A DNA stretch of 45,353 bases from Malikia sp. (GTDB lineage: Bacteria; Pseudomonadota; Gammaproteobacteria; Burkholderiales; Burkholderiaceae_C). The stretch is from the NCBI RefSeq assembly GCF_028687635.1, contig NZ_JAQTZS010000025.1, positions 1-45,353 of the forward strand, written 5' to 3'. Position numbers and translations under genes: made by a program. Position 1 is the stretch's first letter; the number at the start of each line of letters is the position of its first letter. The notes below the pieces were generated by a model, which worked only from the letters and a program-made list of their open reading frames with translations, was not told the DNA's origin and made no database searches. This document shows positions 25,070 to 35,400 of this stretch, in pieces.

Positions 25070-26122
25070 CTAGCGCGCCATGCTGCCCCGGCAGACCGAC
25101 AGCGCCAGCCGGTGCAGCGCCTGCCAGGGATCGGCCGGCCAATCGGCATCCTTCAGCCCCTTGACGATGCCATCCACCTTGTGCGCGTCCTGCAGCCACT
25201 GCGCGAGCTGGGCCGGGTTCAGGCGTGGCAGCACGCGCTCGAAACGCTTTTCCTTGGCGCCCCAGACCCGCTGCTCGCGCAAGGCCAGCGGCAGCGGCTT
25301 GCCCTCGGCGACCGCGCGCTTGACACGATTCAGCGCGCGGATGTCGTCGGCCAGCGCCCAGTGCACCAGCACGGCGGCCTCGCCCTCGGCCTGCAGGCCG
25401 TCGAGCATGCGCTGCACCCGCGCGGGCTGGCCGTCGAGCACGGCCTCGGCCAACTTGAACGGGTCGTAGCGCGCGACGTTGAGCACCGCGCTCTCGACCT
25501 GCTCGAAGCTGAGCTCGCCCTGCGGATGGAGCAAGGCCAGTTTCTGGATCTCCTGGTGCGCGGCCAGCAGGTTGCCCTCGACCCGATCGGCCATGAAGGT
25601 CAGGGTGCGCTGGCCCGGCTCGCCCGAGGCGACGCGCTGACCCTGCTGCTGCAGGCGCTGCGCGATCCAGCCCGGCAGCTGGGCGCGCTCGACCGGATCG
25701 ATCCGCACCGTCACGCCATGGGTGTCGAGCGCGCCGAACCAGGCGCTCTTCTGGGTCGCGGCATCGAGGCGCGGCAGCAGCACCAGCGTGAGCGTGCTGT
25801 CGTTGCCGGCCGCCCCGGCGGCGATCTGCTGCAGCGCGGCCGCCCCCTCCTTGCCCGGCTTGCCCGAGGGGATGCGGATCTCGATCAGCTGCTTGTCGGC
25901 GAACAGGCTCAGGGCTCCGCCGGCGGCCATCACCGCGCTCCAGTCGAAATGCGCGCCGGCGACGATGAAGACGCTGCGCTCGCTGTGACCCTGCGCGCGC
26001 GCGGTGGCTCGAATCGCGTCGGCCGCCTCCTGCTGCAGCAGCGGATCGTCACCGTGCAGGGTGTAGAGGGTTTTCAGCCCGCGCTGCAGCAGCGCGGGCA
26101 ATTGGAGGGCGGGGACTTGCAT
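25070..26122 (-). CDS. holA: DNA polymerase III subunit delta
   Basis: A 350-residue clamp-loader subunit that opens the beta sliding clamp. It begins with the N-terminal LYTLHGDDPLLQQEAADAIR, continues through VRIDPVERAQLPGWIAQRL and DRVEGNLLAAHQEIQKLALL, and ends with the helical collar. It lacks an ATP-binding P-loop, as expected for delta. In most Burkholderiales it follows leuS and lptE directly; here it sits about 2.9 kb beyond lptE and must use its own promoter. Confidence 0.93.
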   Translation of the reverse strand: MQVPALQLPALLQRGLKTLYTLHGDDPLLQQEAADAIRATARAQGHSERSVFIVAGAHFDWSAVMAAGGALSLFADKQLIEIRIPSGKPGKEGAAALQQIAAGAAGNDSTLTLVLLPRLDAATQKSAWFGALDTHGVTVRIDPVERAQLPGWIAQRLQQQGQRVASGEPGQRTLTFMADRVEGNLLAAHQEIQKLALLHPQGELSFEQVESAVLNVARYDPFKLAEAVLDGQPARVQRMLDGLQAEGEAAVLVHWALADDIRALNRVKRAVAEGKPLPLALREQRVWGAKEKRFERVLPRLNPAQLAQWLQDAHKVDGIVKGLKDADWPADPWQALHRLALSVCRGSMAR

Positions 26123-26165
26123 CGCGTTTGATTGTAGAGTGACCCATCACCGCGAGGAGAATGTC

Positions 26166-27113
26166 ATGGACCCCCGCCCCACCGTCAGCCTGATCGGCGC
26201 GCCGACCGACATCGGCGCCAGCCTGCGCGGCGCCTCGATGGGGCCGGAGGCGCTGCGGGTCGCCGGCCTGGCGGCGGCGCTCGAACAGCGCGGACTGCTG
26301 GTGCTTGAGCAGGGCAACCTGGACGGGCCGGCCAACCCCGACCAGCCGCCGCAAGACGGCTACCGCCATCTGGCCCAGGTAATAGCCTGGAACCGGCGCG
26401 TGCACGAGGCCGTGCTGGCCGAGCTGCGGCGGGACCGCTTGCCGCTGCTGCTGGGCGGCGACCACAGCCTGGCGATCGGCTCGATCAGCGCGGTCGCGCG
26501 CCATTGCCGCGAGCGCGGCCGGCGCCTGCGCGTGCTCTGGCTCGACGCCCATGCCGACTGCAACACCCGTGAGCTGACGCCGAGTGGCAATCTGCACGGC
26601 ATGCCAGTAGCCTGCCTGTGCGGCCTCGGACCGCCCGGATTGACCCGGCTGGGGGGTGAAGGACCCGCGCTGCAGCCCGGGCAGCTGCGCCAGCTCGGCA
26701 TCCGTAGTGTCGACCCGGGCGAGAAGCGCCTGGTGCATGAGCAGGGCCTGGAGGTCTACGACATGCGCTACATCGACGAACATGGCATGCGCCACGCGAT
26801 GGAGCAGGCGCTGCTCGGTGTCGACGCGGACACCCATCTGCATGTCAGCCTGGATATCGACTTCCTGGACCCGGAGATCGCGCCCGGCGTCGGCACCCCG
26901 GTGGCGGGCGGCCCGAACTACCGCGAGGCCCAGCTCTGCATGGAGATGATCGCCGACAGCGGCCGGCTGTCCAGCCTGGACCTGATGGAGCTCAACCCGG
27001 CGCTCGACGAGCGCAACCGCAGCGCGCGGCTGGCGGTCGACCTGATCGAGAGCCTGTTCGGCAAGAGCACGCTGATGCGGCCGCGCACGCGGGTCAGATC
27101 CGTCGGGAACTGA
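26166..27113 (+). CDS. Arginase
   Basis: A 315-residue manganese enzyme converting arginine to ornithine and urea. Metal-binding motifs are LLLGGDHSLAIGS, LWLDAHADCNT and SLDIDFLDPEIAPG, all intact; HGMPVACLCG is typical of arginase rather than agmatinase. ATG 26166 follows AGGAGAA. It lies between holA and lptE with the MocR-type regulator convergent to it (18 nt apart). No ornithine or urea genes are adjacent. Confidence 0.92.
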   Translation: MDPRPTVSLIGAPTDIGASLRGASMGPEALRVAGLAAALEQRGLLVLEQGNLDGPANPDQPPQDGYRHLAQVIAWNRRVHEAVLAELRRDRLPLLLGGDHSLAIGSISAVARHCRERGRRLRVLWLDAHADCNTRELTPSGNLHGMPVACLCGLGPPGLTRLGGEGPALQPGQLRQLGIRSVDPGEKRLVHEQGLEVYDMRYIDEHGMRHAMEQALLGVDADTHLHVSLDIDFLDPEIAPGVGTPVAGGPNYREAQLCMEMIADSGRLSSLDLMELNPALDERNRSARLAVDLIESLFGKSTLMRPRTRVRSVGN

Positions 27114-27131
27114 GCGCCCGCTCCGTCCCAC

Positions 27132-28607
27132 TCATGGCGCATCGCCCTGGCGCCTGGCCAGTTCTCCGATCCGCGCCAGTGCCCGCCGTTCCATATCGGT
27201 CCAGGCGCCGGCAAAGCTCAGTCGCAGACAGTGGCGGAAGCGGTCGGTCGCGGTGAACAGCGCGCCCGGCCCGAAGGTGATGCCTTCGGCCACGCAGCGC
27301 TGGAACAGGGCCATCGAATCCAGCTGTCCGGGCAGCTCCACCCACAGGGTGTAGCCTGCCGACGGATCGCTGACCCGGGTGCCACGAGGAAAACTGTCGC
27401 TGATCAGACACCGCGCCTGTTGCAGCCGGTCTTTCATGATTGCGCCCAGACGGCGCATGCGGGCCTCGTAGCCAGCCTGTGACAGCAGGTCGGCCAGCGC
27501 CTGCTCCAGCACCACATTGGTCGGGCCGCCCTGGACCCGTTTCAGCATGCTCACGCTGTCCTTCCAGCGCCCGGCCTCGACCCAGCCGAGGCGCAGCCCG
27601 GGCGCCACGGTCTTGGAAAACGAGCCGCAGACCATCACGCCGCCCTCCTGGTCGAACGCCTTGGCAGCCTTGCGCCGCTCGTCCGCGGCCAGCAGGTCGT
27701 TGAAGACCACGTCCTCGATCAGGGGAATCTGCCGGCTGGCCAGCATCTGCACCAGGGCGCGCTTGTCCGCGTGCTTCATGACCGCTCCGAGTGGATTGGA
27801 CAGGGTCGGCACCGACAGCACGACCTTCACCGGCTGCGTATCGAGTGCCAATTGCAAGGCCGGCAAGGACAGGCCCTGCTTCGGATGCGTCGGCACTTCC
27901 AGCACACGCAGGTTCAGGGATTCCAGCAAATCCAGGAAGCCGAAATGGGTCGGCGATTCCAGCGCCACCACGTCGCCGGGCTTGGTCACGGCCCGCAGAC
28001 AAAGCCCGACCGCATGAATGCAACTCGACGTGATGATGAGGTCATCGGCCAGCAGCTGGCAGCCCAGGTGCAGGGCACGCCGGGCCACGGCCTCGCGCAA
28101 GGCCAGCGTGCCCGGCGAGTCGCTGTATTCGATCAGACTGTGGCGATGGATGCGGGTGGCCCGCGCCAGCGCGACACGGACGCGATCGTCATCGAAGAAC
28201 AGGGGGTCTTTCGGACAGGCACCACCAAAGCTGACCACCGGGTAGCCCGCCCCGAAGCTCACCTCCTGGCACTGGGGCTGGAACACCGCGATGGTTTCGG
28301 TGCGGCTCTTGCGCTGCAGCACCAGACTGTGCCTGGGTGGGCGACTGACCGCGGGCAAGGCTGGCCGGCGGCTGCGCGGGGCCACGAAATAACCCGCTTT
28401 CGGCCGGGCTAGCACCAGGTGGCGCTCCTCGAGCCAATGGAAGGCTTGCACCGCCGTGGAAACCGAAACCCCGTTCTGCGACGCCAAGTCGCGCAGCGAT
28501 GGCAGACGCTGCCCGACCCGGAATACCTGGGCGTCGATCATCTGCCCGATCCTCTGCCCGATCTGGGCATACAGAGGTGTCTTGACCGATGACGACGTGT
28601 TGCTCAT
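27132..28607 (-). CDS. PLP-dependent aminotransferase-like regulator (MocR/GntR family)
   Basis: A 491-residue fusion of a GntR winged helix (residues about 10-75; RVGQRLPSLRDLASQNGVSVSTAVQAFHWLEE) and a fold-type I aminotransferase domain (about 115-485). The PLP lysine is Lys332 in GSFSKTVAPGLRLGW, with DSPGTLALREAVARR and VPTLSNPLGAVM. Family members sense PLP or amino-containing effectors and regulate nearby genes. Possible targets are the convergent arginase or the divergent DUF2917 gene; neither is proven. ATG 28607 fits the GntR start. Confidence 0.9.
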   Translation of the reverse strand: MSNTSSSVKTPLYAQIGQRIGQMIDAQVFRVGQRLPSLRDLASQNGVSVSTAVQAFHWLEERHLVLARPKAGYFVAPRSRRPALPAVSRPPRHSLVLQRKSRTETIAVFQPQCQEVSFGAGYPVVSFGGACPKDPLFFDDDRVRVALARATRIHRHSLIEYSDSPGTLALREAVARRALHLGCQLLADDLIITSSCIHAVGLCLRAVTKPGDVVALESPTHFGFLDLLESLNLRVLEVPTHPKQGLSLPALQLALDTQPVKVVLSVPTLSNPLGAVMKHADKRALVQMLASRQIPLIEDVVFNDLLAADERRKAAKAFDQEGGVMVCGSFSKTVAPGLRLGWVEAGRWKDSVSMLKRVQGGPTNVVLEQALADLLSQAGYEARMRRLGAIMKDRLQQARCLISDSFPRGTRVSDPSAGYTLWVELPGQLDSMALFQRCVAEGITFGPGALFTATDRFRHCLRLSFAGAWTDMERRALARIGELARRQGDAP

Positions 28608-28790
28608 GCGGGCTATTGTGCCGAATCCGGGCCCTGAAACGGCAAGGTGGAACAGTACAGATCGACGCCGGCTCGAACCACACAGATCGGCGCCCCATCG
28701 GGGCTGACAGGCTGCGAATCGGGCCGCGTTGTGGCTTTCCGCCGGGGTGCAGCCAGAGGACAGTGGAGCCATGCCGGAAGGAACCCGCTC

Positions 28791-29093
28791 ATGACCTCTT
28801 CACCATCCCCGTTCGAACTGTGGCCCGGACAGGCCAGAACCCTGGATACCGCCTCAGGCCTGCGTCTGCAGGTCTGGAGCGGTCGACTCTGGGTCACTGC
28901 CGCGGGCGATCCGAACGACTATTTCGTGTCGGCTGGCCAGGGCCTGACACTGGGCCAAGGCCAGCTGGTGGTCGAAGCCGACGCCGGACCGGCTCGCTAC
29001 TCGCTCAGCCGCCCGGCTGGGGCACTGTCGAGCCTGATCGCCGCCAGCCGACGCATCAGCTGGCGCACGGTAGCGGACTGCATGTCACGGTAG
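28791..29093 (+). CDS. DUF2917 domain protein
   Basis: A 100-residue protein with the DUF2917 pattern: ARTLDTASGLRLQVWSGRLWVTAAGDPNDYFVSAGQGL then LVVEADAGPARY, a small beta-roll typical of Burkholderiales. Function is unknown. ATG 28791 has GGAAGGAAC upstream. The domain ends near residue 70; the last 30 residues are encoded antisense to the end of lptE (97 bp overlap, 28997-29093) and look like simple read-through. Confidence 0.7.
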   Translation: MTSSPSPFELWPGQARTLDTASGLRLQVWSGRLWVTAAGDPNDYFVSAGQGLTLGQGQLVVEADAGPARYSLSRPAGALSSLIAASRRISWRTVADCMSR

Positions 29094-29605
29094 AGCAGTT
29101 CTTCCTCGACCTGCTTGCCAAGCACCAGCGACTCGTCGTAGCTGAGCTCGCGTTCCTGCAGCAGCTCGACGTCGTCGATCAGGTCACGGCCCTGGCCGCT
29201 GCGGACACGGAACTTGAAGCGCACGCGCAGCTGCAGCTCGCGCACCTGGCCGGTCGCGGTGACGCCGACCACGGCGCGCTCGCGCTGCTCGCTCAGGACC
29301 GTCAGCTCGACATCGGCCGGCGGCAGCGACTGGTTCGGCCGTGCCGGCTCGACGATGCGCACGCCACTGGCGATGAGCTGGGCGCGCAACTCGCGCCCGA
29401 TCTCGCTGCGTTCCGACAGGTTGGTGCGCAGGCTGGCAAAGGGCAGCTGCAGCGCGCCGCGCAGGCGAAAGCCGCAGCCGGCCAGGCCCAGCGCCAGTCC
29501 GCCGGCAGCGGCGGCACGCAGCCAGGCGCGGCGCTCGACCGGCAAGGGCGCGGGATGAGCCGCCAGCAGCGGCCCGGATGACGGAGGCGAGGTCGAGCGG
29601 CGCAC
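28997..29605 (-). CDS. lptE: LPS-assembly lipoprotein LptE
   Basis: A 202-residue outer-membrane lipoprotein that plugs the LptD barrel during LPS export. The signal peptide ends in lipobox LAGC (Cys44), followed directly by GFRLRGALQLPFASL, which is typical of LptE. The C terminus has ELSYDESLVLGKQVEEELLYRDMQSATVRQLMRRL, the conserved helix. GTG 29605 starts 5 nt after the leuS stop. The roughly 22 residues before the signal region are unusual and an internal start is possible. The 3' end overlaps the DUF2917 gene. Confidence 0.9.
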   Translation of the reverse strand: MRRSTSPPSSGPLLAAHPAPLPVERRAWLRAAAAGGLALGLAGCGFRLRGALQLPFASLRTNLSERSEIGRELRAQLIASGVRIVEPARPNQSLPPADVELTVLSEQRERAVVGVTATGQVRELQLRVRFKFRVRSGQGRDLIDDVELLQERELSYDESLVLGKQVEEELLYRDMQSATVRQLMRRLAAIRLDSAPAGRLSE

Positions 29606-29610
29606 GGGCT

Positions 29611-32430
29611 TTACAGCACCACGTTGACCAGACGGCCCGGCACCACGATCACCTTCTTCGGTGTCGCGCCTTCGGCCTGCTTGCGGACCGGCTCGCTGGC
29701 GACGGCAGCCGCCTCGATCGCGGCCTTGTCGGCGCTGGCCGGCACCAGGATGGAGCCGCGCAGCTTGCCGTTGATCTGCAGCATCAGCTCGATCTCGTCC
29801 TGCACCAGCGCGAGCGGATCAACCCGGGGCCAGGGCGCGTCGAGCAGCTCGCCGAGCTCGCTGGCGTAGCCGAGCCCGCTCCAGAGCTGGTGCGTGATGT
29901 GCGGCGTCGCCGGGTACAGGCAGCGCAGCAGGATGCCGAAGCCTTCGATCAGCGCGACCTGGCCGCCGGCCGTGGCGTCGGCATCGAAGCCTTCGAGCGC
30001 ATTGAGCATCTTCATCGCGCCCGAGACCACGGTGTTGTACTGCATGCGCTGGTAGTCGTAGTCCACCTGCTTGAGCACGGTGTGCAGCTCGCGGCGCAGC
30101 GCCTTGGCTTCCTTGCCAAAGGCCACATCGTTGAGCTGGCCGGCCTGCGCCGCGCTCTCGGTCGCCTGGGCCCAGTCGGTGCGCGACAGCTTGTAGCCGA
30201 AGTTCCAGACCCGGCGCAGGAAGCGGTAGCTGCCCTCGACGGCGGCATCGTTCCACTCCAGCGTCGCCTCGGGCGGCGCGGTGAACATGGTGTAGAGGCG
30301 CGCGGTGTCGGCGCCGTATTTCTCGATCAGGTCCTGCGGATCGACGCCGTTGTTCTTGGACTTGGACATGGTGCCCACGCCCTCGTAGTCGATCGCGGTG
30401 CCGACCGGCAGCAGGCCGTCGGCGCTGTCGACCGCGTTCTTGAGCTGGGCGCCGACGATCTTGCCGCCCTCGTCGAGCAGATGCTCGACGTCATGCGGCC
30501 AGAAATATTCCTTGGCACCCTTCTCGGTGCGGCGGGAATAGATGTGGTTCAGCACCATGCCCTGGGTCAGCAGCTTCTTGAACGGCTCGTCGACCTTGAC
30601 CAGGCCCAGGTCGCGCATGACCTTGGTCCAGAAGCGCGCGTAGAGCAGGTGCAGGATCGCGTGCTCGATGCCGCCGATGTACTGGTCCATCGGCATCCAG
30701 TAGTCGGCGCCCTCGGCCACCATCGCGTCGGCGTTCTTCGGATCGCAGTAGCGCATGAAATACCAGGACGAATCCACGAAGGTGTCCATGGTGTCGGTCT
30801 CGCGCCGCGCCGCCGCGCCGCAGATCGGGCAGGTCACGCCGGCGTGGAAGCCCTCGTGCTTGACCAGCGGGTTGCCGCTGCCGTCCGGCACGCAGTCCTC
30901 GGGCAACACGACCGGCAGGTCCTGCTCGGGCAGCGGCACCGAGCCGTGCTGGGCACAGTGGATGATCGGGATCGGCGTGCCCCAGTAGCGCTGGCGGCTG
31001 ATGCCCCAGTCGCGCAGGCGGAAGGTGGTCTTCTTCTCGCCCAGGCCCTTGGCGGCCAGCAGCGCGGCGACCTGGTCGACCGCAGCCTGGTAGGGCAGGC
31101 CGTCGAGCGCGCCGGAATTCACGCACACCAGCGCGCCAGTCTTGTCGGCGTACCAGTCCTGCCAGCGGGTGTCATCGAACGCCTTGGAGCCAGACGGGGC
31201 CGAAGCGGCCAGACCGCCGCGCTCCTCAGTCACAAGCTCCGATTCGTCGCGCGGCGGCCTGACCACTCCATCCCCTGCGCCCTGGCTCGACGCCGCCGGA
31301 GCCACCCCCACCACCTGCTTGATCTCGATGTCGTATTTCAGCGCGAACGCGAAGTCGCGCTCGTCATGCGCCGGCACGCCCATCACGGCGCCGTCGCCAT
31401 AGCTCATCAGCACATAGTTGCCGACCCAGACCGGCACCTGTTCGCCGGTCAGCGGATGGGTCACGAGCAGGCCGGTCGGCATGCCCTTCTTCTCCTGGGT
31501 CGCGAGTTCGGCCTCGGTCGTGCCGCCCTGCTTGCATTCCTCCAGGAAGGCCGCCAGCGCCGGATTCGTCTCCGCCGCGTGCAGCGCCAGCGGGTGCTCG
31601 GCCGCCACGGCGCAGAAGGTCACGCCCATGATGGTGTCGGCGCGCGTGGTGAACACGTAGAGGTGGCCGTCCTGGATCGGGTTGCCGTCATGGCCACGGA
31701 TCTGGTGCGGGAAGGCGAAGCGCACGCCGCTGCTCTTGCCGATCCAGTTCTCCTGCATCAGGCGCACCTTGTCGGGCCAGCCGTCGAGCGTCGCCCGCTC
31801 GTTGCCGAGCTGCACATGCTGCAGCAGCTCCTCGGCATAGGAGGTGATGTTGAGGTAGTAGCCCGGGATCTCGCGCTTCTCGACCGGCGCGCCGGTGCGC
31901 CAGCCGCGACCGTCGATCACCTGCTCGTTGGCCAGCACGGTCTGGTCCACCGGGTCCCAGTTCACGACCTGGGTCTTGCGGTAGGCGATGCCCTTTTCGA
32001 GCATCTTGAGGAACAGCCACTGGTTCCACTTGTAGTACTCGGGCTGGCAGGTCGCGATCTCGCGCGACCAGTCGACCGCCAGTCCCATCGCCTGCATCTG
32101 CTGCTTCATGTAGGCGATGTTCGAGTAGGTCCACTGCGCCGGCGGCACCTTGTTCTTGAGCGCCGCGTTCTCGGCCGGCAGGCCGAAGGCGTCCCAGCCC
32201 ATCGGCATCAGGACGTTGTAGCCCTGCATGCGCAGCTGGCGCGTCAGCATGTCGTTGATCGTGTAGTTGCGCACATGGCCCATGTGCAGCTTGCCGCTCG
32301 GGTACGGCAGCATCGAGCAGGCGTAGTACTTGGGCTTGCTGCCGTCCTCGCTCACGCGGTAGGCGTCGGACGCCGTCCAGTGGGCATGCGCGGCGCGTTC
32401 GATCTCTTGGTGCTGGTATTTGTCTTGCAT
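29611..32430 (-). CDS. leuS: Leucyl-tRNA synthetase with an insertion in the editing domain
   Basis: A 939-residue class I synthetase. The HIGH-type motif is [15 protein letters not shown] (residues 43-57), the CP1 editing domain spans about 220-430, and the KMSKS loop is [12 protein letters not shown]. Editing residues ([21 protein letters not shown]) are present. Typical LeuRS is about 870-880 aa; the excess is largely an in-frame insertion at about residues 376-415 between IEIKQVV and [10 protein letters not shown], rich in Gly, Ala, Ser and charged residues (see the repeat entry). The reading frame is intact, so the enzyme is probably functional. Confidence 0.96.
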   Translation of the reverse strand: MQDKYQHQEIERAAHAHWTASDAYRVSEDGSKPKYYACSMLPYPSGKLHMGHVRNYTINDMLTRQLRMQGYNVLMPMGWDAFGLPAENAALKNKVPPAQWTYSNIAYMKQQMQAMGLAVDWSREIATCQPEYYKWNQWLFLKMLEKGIAYRKTQVVNWDPVDQTVLANEQVIDGRGWRTGAPVEKREIPGYYLNITSYAEELLQHVQLGNERATLDGWPDKVRLMQENWIGKSSGVRFAFPHQIRGHDGNPIQDGHLYVFTTRADTIMGVTFCAVAAEHPLALHAAETNPALAAFLEECKQGGTTEAELATQEKKGMPTGLLVTHPLTGEQVPVWVGNYVLMSYGDGAVMGVPAHDERDFAFALKYDIEIKQVVGVAPAASSQGAGDGVVRPPRDESELVTEERGGLAASAPSGSKAFDDTRWQDWYADKTGALVCVNSGALDGLPYQAAVDQVAALLAAKGLGEKKTTFRLRDWGISRQRYWGTPIPIIHCAQHGSVPLPEQDLPVVLPEDCVPDGSGNPLVKHEGFHAGVTCPICGAAARRETDTMDTFVDSSWYFMRYCDPKNADAMVAEGADYWMPMDQYIGGIEHAILHLLYARFWTKVMRDLGLVKVDEPFKKLLTQGMVLNHIYSRRTEKGAKEYFWPHDVEHLLDEGGKIVGAQLKNAVDSADGLLPVGTAIDYEGVGTMSKSKNNGVDPQDLIEKYGADTARLYTMFTAPPEATLEWNDAAVEGSYRFLRRVWNFGYKLSRTDWAQATESAAQAGQLNDVAFGKEAKALRRELHTVLKQVDYDYQRMQYNTVVSGAMKMLNALEGFDADATAGGQVALIEGFGILLRCLYPATPHITHQLWSGLGYASELGELLDAPWPRVDPLALVQDEIELMLQINGKLRGSILVPASADKAAIEAAAVASEPVRKQAEGATPKKVIVVPGRLVNVVL
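31186..31305. repeat. Palindromic element inserted in frame in leuS
   Basis: About 120 bp (40 codons) interrupt the conserved CP1 domain of leuS. Inside it, GGCCAGACCGCCGCGC (31207-31222) and GCGCGGCGGCCTGACC (31249-31264) form an inverted repeat, 14 of 16 bases complementary, with a 26-nt loop. The length keeps the frame open. This looks like a small palindromic interspersed repeat that can settle within genes; no second copy was seen in this window. Confidence 0.6.
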
Positions 32431-32445
32431 GGCGGTATTGGCAAC

Positions 32446-32469
32446 AAAAACCGGGCATCTGTCGCCCGG
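32446..32469 (-). terminator. Intrinsic terminator after the MASE3 hybrid kinase gene
   Basis: On the minus strand CCGGGC (32469-32464) pairs with GCCCGG (32456-32451) over a 7-nt loop and is followed by TTTTTG. It lies between the kinase stop (32485) and the leuS start (32430), so leuS needs its own promoter. Confidence 0.75.
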
Positions 32470-32484
32470 CCAATGGATGGCATT

Positions 32485-35400
32485 TTAGGCCGTTGTCTTC
32501 ACGACGCGACCGGGCAGCCAGCGCAGCATGACGGCACGCAAGGCCTCATAGAGGAGCGGCTTGGTCAGGAAGTCGTCCATGCCCGCCGCGATGGCTTGCT
32601 GACGGTCGGCCTCATAGGCATCGGCGGTCAAGGCGATGATGGGCAGTCGCGCGCGTTGCCCGCTGCCTTCCCATTCGCGGATGGCCCGGGTGGCCGAGCG
32701 GCCATCCATCACCGGCATCTGGATGTCCATGATGACCAGGTCGAAGGCCTGGCTGCCCCGCACCGCCGCGACGCCTTGCTGCCCGTCCTCGGCGACCGCG
32801 ACTTCCAGCCCCATCTTGCGCAGCATGGACTGGATGATGATGCGGTTGGTGGCGTTGTCCTCGACGACCAGGATGCGGCCCGTCAGCCGCTCGGCCTTGG
32901 CCTCGTCGCCAGGGGCGACGCCGGTCCGGGCGAGCTGGCGATGCTCCTCGACGGCGGCCACCGTGTCGAGACAGACCTGGAACCAGAAGCAGGAACCTTG
33001 GCCGGGTACGCTCTCCACCCCGACCGTACCGCCCATCAAGTTGGCGAGGCTGCGGACGATCGACAGGCCCAGGCCGGTGCCGCCGTACTTGCGGGTCATC
33101 GAACTGTCGGCCTGGGTGAAGGCCTTGAACAGGGAGGGCAGTCGGTCGGCGGAGATGCCGATGCCCGTGTCCGTGACCGCGAACCTGAGCAGGGCCTTGC
33201 CATCCGGCGCGGCCTGTTCGCTGGCTTCGATGAGGACCGAGCCTTGCTCGGTGAACTTGATGGCATTGGTGATCAGGTTGGATGCCATCTGGTGCAGCCG
33301 ATGCGGATCGCCACGATAGTGATTCGCCTTTCCCAACCCGCGGAATTCGATCCTCAGCCCCTTGCTGCGCGCCGAGGTGGCGAAAAGCGACTTGAGCTCG
33401 CCCAGCATCCGGGCCGGATCAAAGACGGTCGACTCCAGCACCAGCTTGCCCGAATCGACCTTGGCCATGTCGAGGATGTCGTTCAGCAGGGTCAGCAGCG
33501 TCTGGCCGGAATTCAGGATGGTGCGCGCGTAATCGATGCGCTCGGCATCCGGCAGCTCGGGCGGCAACAGCAGCTGCGCCATGCCGAGGATGCCATTCAT
33601 CGGCGTGCGGATCTCGTGCGACATGGTGGCCAGGAACTGGCTCTTGGCGAGGTTGGCCGCCTCGGCGGCCTCCTTGGCGACCACCAGCACCGACTCCAGG
33701 CGCTTGCGCTCCGTGATGTCGCGGCTGGAGGCATACAGATGGAGATGGCCGTCGAGCAGGATGCCCTTGGCGCTGATCTCCACATCGAACAGCGAGCCAT
33801 CCTTGCGGCGATGGCGGGTTTCGAAGACAGCCGGCTGCTCCATCAGGCGACGGATCCCGGCCACGATCTGGTCCCTGGACAGACGGGTACCCCAGTCGGA
33901 CAGGTTCAGGCCACGGATCTCTTGCTGCTGGTAGCCCAGCATGCGCGCGAAGGACGGGCTGCATTCCACGAGATTGCCCGCCTCGTCGAGGATATGGATG
34001 CCGTCGATGGCCGTTTCCAGCAACACCTCCATGCGAGCCAGGGCATTCTTTTGCGGGGTGATGTCCACCAGCGTGGCCAGATGCAGGTCGCGTCCTGGCA
34101 GGGCAGCCGATTCACCGAGCACCGTCTTGAAACTGCCGTCCTTGCAACGGATGCGTACCTCGATCGGCTCGAACGGCGTGCCGTCGCGATTGGAAATCTC
34201 GCGCCGAGCCTGCCACTCCTCGATCACCTGCTGGCGGTAGTCCGGATCAGGATAGACCTTGGACCGGAAACCCTCCAGGGTCAGCAGCTCGTTCGCGGTG
34301 TAGCCAAAGATCTTGACGAAAGCCTGGTTCACGGAGGCAATCTGGTGCGAGGTGCTGATGAGCATCGGTACCGGCGAGGTATCGATGATCGCACGCAACC
34401 TGTCCTCGCTTTCGCGCAAGGTCCGCTCGGTCTGCACCCGCCTGGTGATGTCCTGCACGGTGCCCACGCCCTCGAGCGCCACGCCGTCAGCGCCGCGCCG
34501 GATCTCGGCGCGTTCCCTGACCCAGCGTATTTCGCCCGCCACGACAATGCGGTGCTCGATGTCGTACTCGGCACCCGCCACGGCAGCCTGCCACGCTTCG
34601 GATAAGCGGAGCCGGTCTTCCTCAAGGACGTAGGACGTGAACAGCCCCAGGCTAACCGGCGTACCCTGCGGGACAGCGAACAGGCGGTAGGTCTCGTCCG
34701 ACCAGGCGAGCTGCTGGTTCGGGATGTCCAGGTACCAGCTACCGATATGGGCCACGCCCTGCGCCTGATTGAGCTGCCGGCTGGTCTGGAGCAGCCGCAG
34801 ATTCGTGTCGTGCAGCTTCTGCTCTTCCTCCTTCAAGCGGGCGAAGAGCTGCTCAGCGGGCTGTCGCACGCCGGTCACGACGATCGCCAGATAGACGAAC
34901 ACGGCGGAGAACAGGCGGAAGTAATGCCCGATCTCGTTCGAGAAATCGTGGAAATCGACATACTGGGTGAAGCAGAATTCCGTGATCGCCGCCGACCACA
35001 GGGACCCCACGAGCAGCCAGAAAACCTTGTTCGTGAAGTGATCCCGATGGCGCCACAGCAAGGCCATCCCGACCAGCGTCAGGCCGATGATCGCGTATTC
35101 CATGACGATCTTGAAGGGCGTCAAGCCCACGCCGTCCTCGAAGGTGGGCGGCAGCCAACCCTTGAGCACGGCGATCACGCCGAGGCCGCCGACCAGACCG
35201 AAGGCCAGGGCCGAGCGCAGGAAATCCACCCGACGGCGGATGAGCAGTGGCGCGAGCACGACGGCCACCGCCTCGATCAGACGTGCGATCAGCCAGAACT
35301 GGGTCGGATGGCTGGACGTGACACCCGGCAGCAGGGTCATGCCCTTGAAGGTCAGGGCATGGAAGATATCGACGACCCCGATCGCTCCATAGGCCGATCC

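Noticed and set aside
29578-34605. A 1675-codon plus-strand open frame
   Set aside because: It is antisense to leuS and the hybrid kinase, which have clear domains. Long antisense frames are expected in high-GC DNA; the translation has no recognisable domain.
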